DNA from: Actinomycetota bacterium
GTDB taxonomy: Bacteria > Actinomycetota > Actinomycetes > S36-B12
Direction of reading: 5' to 3'
DNA: 7,792 nt
NCBI GenBank assembly: GCA_009700485.1
Contig: WLLZ01000082.1
Location: 1-7,792, forward strand
In this document: in pieces, positions 1 to 5,730 of the stretch
Layout: each line of letters begins with the position of its first letter
Numbering within the stretch: the stretch's first letter is position 1
Notes under the pieces: generated by a model
Databases searched by the model: none
The model's input: the letters and a program-made list of their open reading frames with translations, nothing else
Told to the model about the DNA's origin: nothing
Position numbers and translations under genes: made by a program

Positions 1-636
1 CGCACGGTCACCACGTGGCTGCACGCGCAGGCCGCCGTAGAGGAACTGAACCGCCACCGCGGTGACAAGTGACAACATGGTCACCGCGAAGCCGAAGTCC
101 AGCAGGAAACGAATGAACGGCATGGTGAAGGTGTAGAAAGATAAGTCCAGGCCAAATTGGGGATCGACAATTCCGAAAGCGGTGGCATTACGCCAAAGCA
201 AGAACGTGCCCCACTCAGAAGCTGCTGCCAATCCAGCCATCAAACCTAGGCCAGCGGCGGCAACTATCGTCACCCGCTTGCGATATGGATCCAAACCCAT
301 CCGGTATCGCTCAAGACTGGCTTGATCCGGCGTCAGGCCGCGAAATGTCGGGCGCGTTCGCCAGGCCCACCACATGACCAGCGTGATTATTAATGCCATG
401 GCAATGCCAAATGAGAAGAACAAAATCGCACGGGTTTCAAGCGAGGTAGTGAATACCTGTGTCATCTCAACAGACTGGTACCACAACCAATCCGTATAGA
501 ACCCGGTGAATATTACGAACGCGAGGACAAGCGCTCCCAAAACAATCAAAGTCGGAAGCAGCAGCCCCCCGCGACGTCGAGGGCCCTCCCCTGAGGCTCC
601 CGCGGATCCGCTCATACCCGGCATATTGAAAGTCAC
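1..636 (-). CDS. UPF0182 family multi-span membrane protein (N-terminal part, runs off left edge)
   Basis: The reading frame is open from position 636 to the window edge and gives the first 212 residues of what is normally a protein of roughly 900 or more residues. A basic, Gly/Pro-rich N-terminus (residues 1-24) is followed by hydrophobic segments at about 25-44, 66-90, 119-140 and 172-198, so it is an integral membrane protein. Family hallmarks seen are the YTDWLWYQS stretch after the first span, VFTTSLETR, and DPQFGLDLSFYTF (about 158-170). I chose the GTG at 636: an AGG lies 8 nt upstream, and the protease gene stops only 1 bp before it. ATG at 624 is the alternative. The role of UPF0182 proteins is unknown. 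The tight junction implies co-expression with the protease. Family identification is firm; function is not. Confidence 0.9.
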   Translation of the reverse strand, partial: MTFNMPGMSGSAGASGEGPRRRGGLLLPTLIVLGALVLAFVIFTGFYTDWLWYQSVEMTQVFTTSLETRAILFFSFGIAMALIITLVMWWAWRTRPTFRGLTPDQASLERYRMGLDPYRKRVTIVAAAGLGLMAGLAAASEWGTFLLWRNATAFGIVDPQFGLDLSFYTFTMPFIRFLLDFGFAVTMLSLVTAVAVQFLYGGLRVQPRGDRA

Positions 637-637
637 G

Positions 638-1747
638 CTATGAACCTACGGCACTGACCGGGCACGAAGGAACAGTGCCACCGCTAGTCCAGGTTTCCAG
701 AGCCTTAACAGCATCGGTCAAAGTCGTGATCGGGGTAACGGTTAAGCCATCAGGAACAAAACCCTCCGCCTCCTTGCAATGCATTGCCGGGATCAAAAAC
801 AGTTCGGCTCCGGCCCCGCGGGCCCCGGCAAGCTTCTGCCGGATGCCCCCGATAGGACCGACGGTGCCATCAGGCGACATGGTGCCCGTACCTGCAATGT
901 GGCGGCCCTTAGCCAAATCACCCGGCGTCAGTTTGTCGATAATGCCAACAGAGAACATCGTGCCGGCGCTCGGGCCACCAACGTCTTGGAGGGTGAAGTT
1001 GATGTCGAACTCGGCCGCATAGAACACGCCCACACCGATGCCGATATACGGGGTACCTGGCTTATCTGGATTGTCAGCAGAAGTCACCGAAACGCTCTCG
1101 GCCTCTCCATCTCGATCAATTGCAAATTCAAATTCGGTACCAACCGGGCTTGACTGCACACTCTCACTAACGTTCTTAGGCTCAGCAACTTCGACGCCGT
1201 TGACCGAGACGATCTGATCTTTGGGTAGTAGGATGTCCGCAGCTGGTGTATCGGAGTACACCGCGGTAACCACAACTTCAGTCTTAAGGGGCAATTTCAA
1301 GTAATTCAAAGCCGCTGCGATTGCATCCGACTCTGAAGTGTTGAAGAGCATCGCTTGGCGTGTTTTTACATCTTCACCCGAAACGTCATCTGGATAAATC
1401 AGTTCACGCGGCACCACAGCGTCAGCTGAATTGAACCAAGAAGCCATCGCATCAACGAAAGTCAAGCCACCTCGCGGGCCGCCCGACTCCATCACGGTTG
1501 TCATATCAAAGCTGCCGGTTGTCGGGTAGGTCTGGGTACCGGTGATTTCGATAACCGGTGAGCCGTCAACTTCACCAACCACGTTGTAGGTCGGCCCGGG
1601 CGACATTTTCACGAAAGGTACAGGCAGCAATAGGGCCACCGAAACAAGAATCAACAAACTAACTGCGCTGATAGCTAAGGCGCGGCCGCGACGAGGCTCA
1701 CTAATGACGCTGCCTTCGTGGGGAGTTACCGGGGGAACTTCGCTCAC
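638..1747 (-). CDS. YlbL-type membrane-anchored PDZ / Lon-fold (S16) serine protease
   Basis: 369 residues. A short cytoplasmic N-terminus with basic residues 19-22 precedes one membrane span (about 23-43), with the remainder presumably outside. A PDZ-like segment occupies about 150-225 (DILLPKDQIVSVNGVEV at 171-187). A Lon-type proteolytic domain follows: the catalytic serine is Ser260 in DVGGPSAG, and the catalytic lysine is Lys305 in GGIRQKLAGA, after GTMSPDGTVGPIGG. Both dyad residues are present, so an active peptidase is expected. The Bacillus relative YlbL/DdcP degrades the damage-induced division inhibitor YneA; the substrate here is unknown. The GTG start overlaps the upstream stop as GTGA, indicating translational coupling, and the UPF0182 gene follows after 1 bp. 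From memory, Rv3194c is the mycobacterial counterpart. Confidence 0.93.
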   Translation of the reverse strand: MSEVPPVTPHEGSVISEPRRGRALAISAVSLLILVSVALLLPVPFVKMSPGPTYNVVGEVDGSPVIEITGTQTYPTTGSFDMTTVMESGGPRGGLTFVDAMASWFNSADAVVPRELIYPDDVSGEDVKTRQAMLFNTSESDAIAAALNYLKLPLKTEVVVTAVYSDTPAADILLPKDQIVSVNGVEVAEPKNVSESVQSSPVGTEFEFAIDRDGEAESVSVTSADNPDKPGTPYIGIGVGVFYAAEFDINFTLQDVGGPSAGTMFSVGIIDKLTPGDLAKGRHIAGTGTMSPDGTVGPIGGIRQKLAGARGAGAELFLIPAMHCKEAEGFVPDGLTVTPITTLTDAVKALETWTSGGTVPSCPVSAVGS

Positions 1748-1956
1748 TTGCCTGGCCCGCTAGGTCGTCGCGCCTCAGTGCCCGGTATTGGATTTTGCTT
1801 TGGCATTGGACGTTCCATCGCATCATTTAATCGGCGCAAGTTTTCCATCGCATCAGCGGCTTGGGTGGGCTTGGCTGGACGACTGCGCAACGCCGCCCAT
1901 GCGACGGCCAAAATCGTGGCCCCGATCGGGATAAGCCACCAAGCCAGATTTGACAC
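1744..1956 (-). CDS. small single-span membrane protein, first gene of the envelope operon
   Basis: 70 residues. An N-terminal hydrophobic segment (about residues 4-23, LAWWLIPIGATILAVAWAAL) is followed by an Arg/Pro/Lys-rich cytoplasmic-type tail with a short helical stretch (about 33-48). I do not recognise a named family; small proteins of this shape occur in this neighbourhood in actinobacteria. The GTG start at 1956 has G-rich bases directly abutting it rather than a properly spaced Shine-Dalgarno, and a TANNNT -10 element lies six bases upstream, which fits a leaderless mRNA. Its stop overlaps the protease start by 4 bp, and that coupling is the best evidence it is a real gene. It could be an accessory subunit or regulator of the protease, but this is inference. 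Confidence 0.72.
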   Translation of the reverse strand: MSNLAWWLIPIGATILAVAWAALRSRPAKPTQAADAMENLRRLNDAMERPMPKQNPIPGTEARRPSGPGK

Positions 1957-1991
1957 CCCCTAAGACTACGTCAAGGCCTCACGAGGGTGAA
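1957..1991 (-). promoter_or_regulatory. leaderless-type promoter of the small membrane protein / protease / UPF0182 operon
   Basis: On the minus strand TAGTCT (1968-1963) is a TANNNT -10 element. The six bases TAGGGG separate it from the GTG start codon at 1956, which is the spacing seen in actinobacterial leaderless transcripts. TTCACC at 1991-1986, 17 bp further upstream, is a fair -35 match. The TTGACG at 1974-1969 directly abuts the -10 and is wrongly spaced to serve as its -35. No transcript data are available, so the call rests on spacing alone. Confidence 0.45.
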
Positions 1992-1994
1992 AAG

Positions 1995-2067
1995 CGAAAC
2001 CTCCGGGGCTCACAGTGCAGGTCCACCTTCCCCTTGCGGACCTGCACCCGTTATCCCGGAGGTTTCG
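1995..2067. repeat. nested perfect inverted repeat (two-tier hairpin), possible terminator or structured RNA
   Basis: The outer arms, CGAAACCTCCGGG (1995-2007) and CCCGGAGGTTTCG (2055-2067), pair perfectly over 13 bp. The inner arms, GTGCAGGTCC (2015-2024) and GGACCTGCAC (2038-2047), pair perfectly over 10 bp. The two stems are joined by a symmetric 7/7 internal loop (2008-2014 and 2048-2054) and capped by a 13-nt loop (2025-2037). Read on the minus strand the hairpin is followed by CTTTTC, so it could terminate transcription arriving from the NUDIX gene, although it lies about 260 bp past that stop codon. It ends just before the putative -35 of the next operon. The two-tier symmetric design is more elaborate than a plain terminator. 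Confidence 0.8.
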
Positions 2068-2130
2068 TCAATCGCAACTTATCGCCAGCGCGAGTGCGCG
2101 TCACCCAAATGGCCAGAGTTGCCCTTGCTA

Positions 2131-2154
2131 CCTGTGGACTAGCCTGGGGACTAG
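2131..2154 (+). repeat. 12-bp tandem direct repeat (2 copies, one mismatch)
   Basis: CCTGTGGACTAG (2131-2142) is followed immediately by CCTGGGGACTAG (2143-2154), differing at one base. Each copy contains a DnaA-box-like core (TGTGGACTA, TGGGGACTA). The pair is the left end of the larger motif array. The same 12-bp step recurs at 2200/2212, where TGTGGATGA is followed by TGAGGATTT. Confidence 0.7.
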
Positions 2155-2290
2155 CTGTGTATATGGCCAGTGCGTCTGTGGACATGCGGTGCGTAACCCT
2201 GTGGATGAACCTGAGGATTTATCTCACAAAAGAGCAATTCCCTGAGGCCATCGGACATAACAAGTTGTGGATAAAAAGTTTATTACGAAA
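2131..2290 (+). promoter_or_regulatory. array of DnaA-box-like motifs with adjacent AT-rich DNA (oriC-like or DnaA-binding cluster)
   Basis: Same-orientation motifs start at 2133 (TGTGGACTA), 2145 (TGGGGACTA), 2156 (TGTGTATAT), 2177 (TGTGGACAT), 2200 (TGTGGATGA), 2212 (TGAGGATTT), 2243 (TGAGGCCAT) and 2266 (TGTGGATAA). The last is a perfect reverse complement of the DnaA box TTATCCACA. Those at 2133, 2156, 2177 and 2200 differ by one base from the E. coli or the actinobacterial (TTGTCCACA) consensus; the others are weaker. Leaving out 2156, the steps are 12, 32, 23, 12, 31 and 23 bp, so a pattern of about 67 bp runs twice. AT-rich DNA follows at 2256-2290. The flanking genes are not dnaA or dnaN, so this is more likely a DnaA-titrating or regulatory cluster than the main origin, but an origin is not excluded. 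Confidence 0.45.
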
Positions 2291-2326
2291 CGCCTACTGT
2301 TTACCCGCCTGCTAGCGGCCGTCAAC

Positions 2327-2860
2327 CTACCTAAGGCTCAACTCAATTAGCCGTCGCACACTTGTGTCTAAGTCCAAAGGCAAGTGATCGAAGGTGAACC
2401 AACGCAAATCGTCAGACTCAGCACTCATCACCGCGGTTGCGGTATTCGGCACCAAGGCAAGGTATTGCACATCCAAATGCTCACTTTGCGCACCGGCACA
2501 TGGCACCGGATGTCGATCAAGGCAAATTGGCTCTGCACTAATTCGGACTTCGTTGATCCCACTTTCTTCGATTGCCTCGCGCAATGCCGCAGCACGCAGT
2601 GAAGTATCACCGGGCTCAATGTGACCCCCAAGTTGCAACCACCGACCAACCTTGGGATGCAAGGTGAGCAGGACCCGTTTCTTTTGCTCATCCATCACCA
2701 ACGCACTTGCAGTGAGGTGGCCAACTCGACATTCGCGCCACACTCCGTCCACGTGCGCATCTAAGAAAGCTAGGTACTCATCGCGCCGCAACCTCTGTGC
2801 ATCATCCGGTGGTTGCCATGAACTCAAAGTCGAGTACGCATCAGTCCACATCAGGTTCAT
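2327..2860 (-). CDS. NUDIX hydrolase
   Basis: 177 residues. A helical N-terminal extension (1-45) precedes the NUDIX fold. HPKVGRWLQLGGH (68-80) leads into the NUDIX box, with the metal-binding core REAIEESG at 94-101. The box departs from GX5EX7REUXEEXGU: Asp85 replaces the first Glu, and eight residues rather than seven precede Arg94-Glu95. This GGHxEPGD form is, as I recall, common in actinobacterial relatives. A conserved DRHPVPC segment (115-121) and HLDVQYLAL (128-136) follow. The likely reaction is hydrolysis of a nucleoside diphosphate-linked substrate; which one cannot be told. The start at ATG 2860 lies inside the Zincin_2 gene (20-bp overlap), implying translational coupling; ATG 2851 is an alternative. 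Neither has an obvious Shine-Dalgarno. Confidence 0.88.
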   Translation of the reverse strand: MNLMWTDAYSTLSSWQPPDDAQRLRRDEYLAFLDAHVDGVWRECRVGHLTASALVMDEQKKRVLLTLHPKVGRWLQLGGHIEPGDTSLRAAALREAIEESGINEVRISAEPICLDRHPVPCAGAQSEHLDVQYLALVPNTATAVMSAESDDLRWFTFDHLPLDLDTSVRRLIELSLR

Positions 2861-4142
2861 TACTGCGTTCGATAAAGCCGAGTGGGTCTTTTAGATCGTC
2901 AGTGCCGGGGAGTAAATCGGGGTGCCCCCACAGCGCGTCACGATCATCGAGTGACCCCATACTGCGCACCGCAGCAAACAAGGTTGCGGCCTCGCGAAGT
3001 GATCTTGGCCGTAATTCCATGCCGACAAGTGTTGAGAACATCTTTTCGGCCGGCCCGCCAGCGGCACGACGCCGGCGCATTGTTTCGCGCAATGCCATTG
3101 CGCTCGGCATCCGATTGGCTATCGAAATATCAACAACATCGTCGACCCAACCTTCAACCAGTGCCAATAGAGTCTCTAGTCGGGCAAGAGCCGCCCGTTG
3201 CTCATCGGTATCTGCTGGTTGTAGTAGCCCAGAAGCCATTAATTGCTGCAAGGCCTCAGGGTTACTTAAGTCAACGCCATCCATTGCCTCACCAAGTCGC
3301 GAAGAGTCAACGCGGATGCCACCGGCATACTCTTCAATCGCCCCTACCAGCCGCGGACGTAGCCATAAAACATGCGCGAAAAGGCGTTGGTGCGCTGACT
3401 CGCGAAGGGCAAGATAAAGCCTTACATCATCTGCCGAAACTCCGATACCTTCGCCAATCAAGTCAATGTTGTTCGGTAATAGTGCGCAGGTTGCCTCGGC
3501 CGTTAGTGGGATTCCGATATCGCCGGCGCCAACAACCTCTTGTGCTAGCGCAGCCAGTGACTGCCCTAGCTGCATGCTGAAAGCTGCGGCACCAAGTTGT
3601 TGCACCATGCCCATCATCGGTCGGAGCATCGCCGCCATCTCAGCGGGCACACCACTGGGGAACATCCCACGCAACTGCTCTGGCAAAGCTGCAGTTAGCT
3701 CTTCTGGCGACAACTCTTCGCCCTCTGGCACGGAATCTGTCAAAACCTGTTGCATTTGAATGGCAATTGGTTCGATGTAGCGCTGCCACATCGGTAATGT
3801 GGCTTCGAACCACTCTGATCGGCTCCAAGCTCGCGGCGGCGAAGCGACAGCTGGGAATGCGGTTGCTTCATCAAGCCATAAGTCTGCAAGTCGCATCGAT
3901 TCAACAACCGCACGCTGCTGCGCGTCAGCAATAACGCGATCACCGGTGGCGGTAAGTGTCTTTCGGGCAATCTCACTCACCATTGGCCAGTTGACCGGCC
4001 CGCTACTTGGGTTTTGCATCATCTGGCCCAATTGCTGCAGGGCCGCTCCAAGTGAAGACATATCGAACCCACTGCCACCGGGGTCTGGGGCGCCAAAGCC
4101 AAAGGGCAAGTTTCCGCTCACCAGATCACGGTACCTCCCCAT
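2841..4142 (-). CDS. Zincin_2 / DUF2342 family protein (annotated elsewhere as zinc-dependent metalloprotease)
   Basis: 433 residues, full length for the family. The N-terminal NLPFGF (11-16) is followed by a Gly/Met/Gln-rich linker, a helical region, and the core LRESAHQRLFAHVLWLRPR (246-264). Further conserved parts are LLALVEGWVDDVV (325-337), a basic RRRRAAGGPAEKMF segment (356-369), ELRPRSLREA (376-385) and the C-terminal WGHPDLLPGTDDL (405-417). The family is named a zinc metalloprotease, but there is no canonical HEXXH: the only histidines are His251, His257 and His407, and the best candidate site is the ESAH at 248-251. Catalysis is therefore unproven. The start codon abuts a 9-bp triple repeat with no Shine-Dalgarno; TACTCT at 4190-4185 is a weak -10 candidate. 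From memory, Rv3195 is the counterpart. It overlaps the NUDIX gene, so the two are co-translated. Confidence 0.9.
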   Translation of the reverse strand: MGRYRDLVSGNLPFGFGAPDPGGSGFDMSSLGAALQQLGQMMQNPSSGPVNWPMVSEIARKTLTATGDRVIADAQQRAVVESMRLADLWLDEATAFPAVASPPRAWSRSEWFEATLPMWQRYIEPIAIQMQQVLTDSVPEGEELSPEELTAALPEQLRGMFPSGVPAEMAAMLRPMMGMVQQLGAAAFSMQLGQSLAALAQEVVGAGDIGIPLTAEATCALLPNNIDLIGEGIGVSADDVRLYLALRESAHQRLFAHVLWLRPRLVGAIEEYAGGIRVDSSRLGEAMDGVDLSNPEALQQLMASGLLQPADTDEQRAALARLETLLALVEGWVDDVVDISIANRMPSAMALRETMRRRRAAGGPAEKMFSTLVGMELRPRSLREAATLFAAVRSMGSLDDRDALWGHPDLLPGTDDLKDPLGFIERSNEPDVD

Positions 4143-4169
4143 GGCCCGCGGGGCCCGCGTGGCCCGCGC
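4143..4169. repeat. 9-bp GC-rich tandem triplication abutting the Zincin_2 start codon
   Basis: On the plus strand GGCCCGCGG (4143-4151), GGCCCGCGT (4152-4160) and GGCCCGCGC (4161-4169) are three consecutive 9-bp units differing only in the last base. They fill exactly the place where a Shine-Dalgarno for the minus-strand ATG at 4142 would be, and none is present. The repeat is strongly self-complementary (CGCGGG G CCCGCG at 4147-4159), so the mRNA leader could fold over the initiation site. Confidence 0.75.
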
Positions 4170-4189
4170 CAGAAGTGGCCATGAAGAGT

Positions 4190-4226
4190 AATGAGGCGAG
4201 ACCCCTCAGTGGGGCCCCGCCTCATT
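4190..4226 (-). terminator. stem-loop terminator downstream of the DUF5679-like gene
   Basis: AATGAGGCG (4190-4198) pairs perfectly with CGCCTCATT (4218-4226). Inside, CCCC (4202-4205) pairs with GGGG (4211-4214) around a 5-nt TCAGT loop. The hairpin begins about 20 bases after the stop codon of the small gene. The trailing run is short on the minus strand (CATTACTCTT) and slightly better on the plus strand (CATTTTGT), so it may act in both directions. Only 47 bp separate it from the Zincin_2 start, so that gene may depend partly on readthrough. Confidence 0.65.
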
Positions 4227-4246
4227 TTGTCAAATGTCGGTACCAC

Positions 4247-4408
4247 CTATTGGGCGGCCTTACCGAGGATGCGCGTCACCTTGGTGCCGCAGGTTGGGCA
4301 GATGCCCTTGGCAAAACGTCGTCCATTGGTCTCTTCGACGTGACCGGTGAACTCACGCTTTGCCTTGCACTTAACGCAGTACGCCTCGCCGGTGTAACTC
4401 TCAGCCAT
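4247..4408 (-). CDS. DUF5679-like small zinc-ribbon protein
   Basis: 53 residues, from ATG at 4408 to TAG at 4247-4249. Two CxxC knuckles, Cys11-Val-Lys-Cys14 and Cys37-Pro-Thr-Cys40, would bind one zinc ion. Between and around them are basic residues (KCKAKRE at 13-19, NGRRFAKG at 28-35, TKVTRILGK at 42-50). The sequence matches my memory of DUF5679 proteins (TGEAYCVKCK at the start, CPTCGTK..RILGK at the end). The start is well supported: GGAGGT lies four bases upstream of the ATG. Zinc ribbons of this size often bind nucleic acid or ribosomes, but no function is known for this family. It is transcribed divergently from the E1-like gene and followed by a clear terminator hairpin. Confidence 0.9.
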   Translation of the reverse strand: MAESYTGEAYCVKCKAKREFTGHVEETNGRRFAKGICPTCGTKVTRILGKAAQ

Positions 4409-4713
4409 TGGGACCTCCGTTTAATTGCTGAACCGCTGGGGGGCGGCCAGGTGGTGTGCACCACCACATCCCATCGGGATTTCCTCACGATAGGGCAATT
4501 GCCGAGCAGAACGGCCACGGCGCGAGCGACCCAAACTCAATTTCGCCTATGTTTTCGGATATTTATCCAGCAATAACCGGATAAACCGGACATTGTGGCC
4601 ACGGGTGGGAATGACCAGAGTCAGCACCTCTCGGTGCGCTTAATTCGCCCTACCGCATTTGCCCTGTGCAAAGCAAGTAGCAATCCACAGGTCAAAGGCA
4701 CAACTCTTCAGTC
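4409..4713. promoter_or_regulatory. divergent intergenic region with several inverted repeats
   Basis: No gene is seen in these 305 bp between two divergently transcribed genes, so promoters in both directions are expected. Visible structure includes the dyad GGTGGTG TG CACCACC (4450-4465), the short dyad ATCCC ATC GGGAT (4468-4480), an AT-rich operator-like inverted repeat (4562-4585) and a tetraloop hairpin GCACC TCTC GGTGC (4624-4637). TATCGT (4492-4487, minus) is a possible -10 for the DUF5679-like gene with only a weak -35. I could not assign a convincing plus-strand promoter. TCCACA at 4685-4690 resembles part of a DnaA box but stands alone. Confidence 0.5.
4562..4585. repeat. inverted repeat TTTATCC-N10-GGATAAA, operator-like
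   Basis: TTTATCC (4562-4568) and GGATAAA (4579-4585) are perfect 7-bp inverted arms 10 bp apart, 17 bp centre to centre. CGGATA also occurs directly repeated just before (from 4556) and at the second arm. The site lies in the divergent region about 130 bp upstream of the E1-like gene start. Symmetry and AT content suit a dimeric repressor, but no regulator gene is nearby. Confidence 0.45.
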
Positions 4714-5721
4714 ATGAGAGTTCTAGATTCGCTAAATCAACTCACCGACCTCATGCCCCTTGAAGCCCGCCCCGTTTATCGTCGAGACTTCCCTACTAGC
4801 TGGCGCGAATCTGGCCACCTAGTGATCTGGGCCGGCGACACCCGAGCCGAACTCGACCGGATGGACGAAATCAATGTCCGGTGGCTGCGTGGCCTAGATG
4901 GCCTTCGCACCTGGCGCGAGGTCATCGATCAACTCAATATTGCCCCGGAAACCGCGGGTCGGATAATTCGGGCGCTGAAAGCCCTTGGCGCTATTGATGA
5001 CGCAACTGACATGCCGACCAGTTGGCGCTGGCTCAGCGCGGTCGAGCGAGATGAACAACTCGGTGACCTAGCCGCTGCCGCCCACACTTACCCGAAAGAT
5101 CGCGAAGCGCTCACCGCATTCGAGAGTCGCCAAGACACCAATATTCACGTTATTGGAACCACCGCGCTCGCCAATGAGCTCTATTCGGCCCTGAACCTGG
5201 CCGGGTTACGCACGATCGAATCTGATGTGAAGATACCCAATTACGATAATTATCAGAGCCTAATAATTTTTGCCGACGGTTTGCACCCAGACATCATCGA
5301 CGAAGTCGACACCCCACTACATGATCACCCACACCTGCCAGCGACCGTCTATGGGGCCCGCGCCATCGTTGGGCCACTTGTTATACCGGGTGAGACAAGT
5401 TGCCTGCGCTGCGCGTATCTCCACACCGTCGATGCCGATGCCATGTGGCCAAAAATTACCCTGCAGTTGGCCAGCCAGATTCGCCGGTTGGTAGCTCCCC
5501 CGAAGGACCGCCTACTAATTCGCGCAACCGCCGTCCAAACCGCCCTCCTCGTTCGAATGTGGCTTGATCAGCCGCAAAAGGGCGAGCAGTGGCGTGAGAT
5601 CGCTTTTGAACTAAGGCTCCCCGGAGGTCGGCCAATGCCGGTGCGCCGACCACCACACCCACTTTGTGGGTGCTCTTGGGCTCAACTTGACCCGATGCGC
5701 GCCCCCTCAACATCTGGGTGA
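4714..5721 (+). CDS. E1/ThiF-like, TOMM cyclodehydratase-type leader-peptide-binding protein (orphan)
   Basis: 335 residues. Residues about 35-95 look like a winged-helix peptide-binding domain as in RiPP recognition elements (GHLVIWAGD, then NVRWLRGLDGLRTWREV). Residues about 143-240 have a Rossmann-like E1/ThiF shape, but the nucleotide loop is degenerate (HVIGTTALANEL at 145-156). The signature GPLVIPGETSCLRC (220-233) followed by DADAMWP (240-246) and the C-terminal HPLCGC (315-320) supply four cysteines (230, 233, 318, 320) for a structural zinc. This is the pattern of TOMM cyclodehydratase C-domain proteins, yet no YcaO partner, dehydrogenase or precursor peptide lies nearby. From memory, Rv3196 is the counterpart. 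The upstream Shine-Dalgarno is weak. It is followed after 9 bp by the ABC1 kinase gene, so the pair is probably one operon. Function unknown. Confidence 0.82.
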   Translation: MRVLDSLNQLTDLMPLEARPVYRRDFPTSWRESGHLVIWAGDTRAELDRMDEINVRWLRGLDGLRTWREVIDQLNIAPETAGRIIRALKALGAIDDATDMPTSWRWLSAVERDEQLGDLAAAAHTYPKDREALTAFESRQDTNIHVIGTTALANELYSALNLAGLRTIESDVKIPNYDNYQSLIIFADGLHPDIIDEVDTPLHDHPHLPATVYGARAIVGPLVIPGETSCLRCAYLHTVDADAMWPKITLQLASQIRRLVAPPKDRLLIRATAVQTALLVRMWLDQPQKGEQWREIAFELRLPGGRPMPVRRPPHPLCGCSWAQLDPMRAPSTSG

Positions 5722-5730
5722 CAATTAGGT

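Noticed and set aside
1995..2067. Nested hairpin as an SRP (4.5S-like) or 6S RNA gene
   Set aside because: The minus-strand CAGGTCCGCAAGG superficially resembles the SRP core, but the GGAA tetraloop and asymmetric loop are missing, and the size and bulge do not fit 6S RNA.
1950..2315. Plus-strand open frame of 121 codons across the intergenic region
   Set aside because: It crosses the operon promoter, the nested hairpin and the DnaA-like array, has no domain signature or good ribosome binding site, and its composition looks like non-coding sequence.
2305..2318. CCGC-N6-GCGG stem just after the NUDIX stop as a terminator
   Set aside because: A four-base-pair stem without a U-tract is too weak to call.
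2797..3580. Long plus-strand open frames (up to 232 codons) opposite the NUDIX and Zincin_2 genes
   Set aside because: They are antisense shadows of two clearly recognisable minus-strand families; their translations are Ser/Arg-rich without motifs.
4228..4233. Perfect TTGACA -35 hexamer on the minus strand upstream of Zincin_2
   Set aside because: Seventeen bases downstream the sequence is ACTGAG, inside the terminator stem, with no usable -10 hexamer.
4007..4576. Plus-strand 189-codon frame across the Zincin_2 start, terminator and DUF5679-like gene
   Set aside because: It lies opposite two supported minus-strand genes and reads through the 9-bp repeat and the terminator hairpin.
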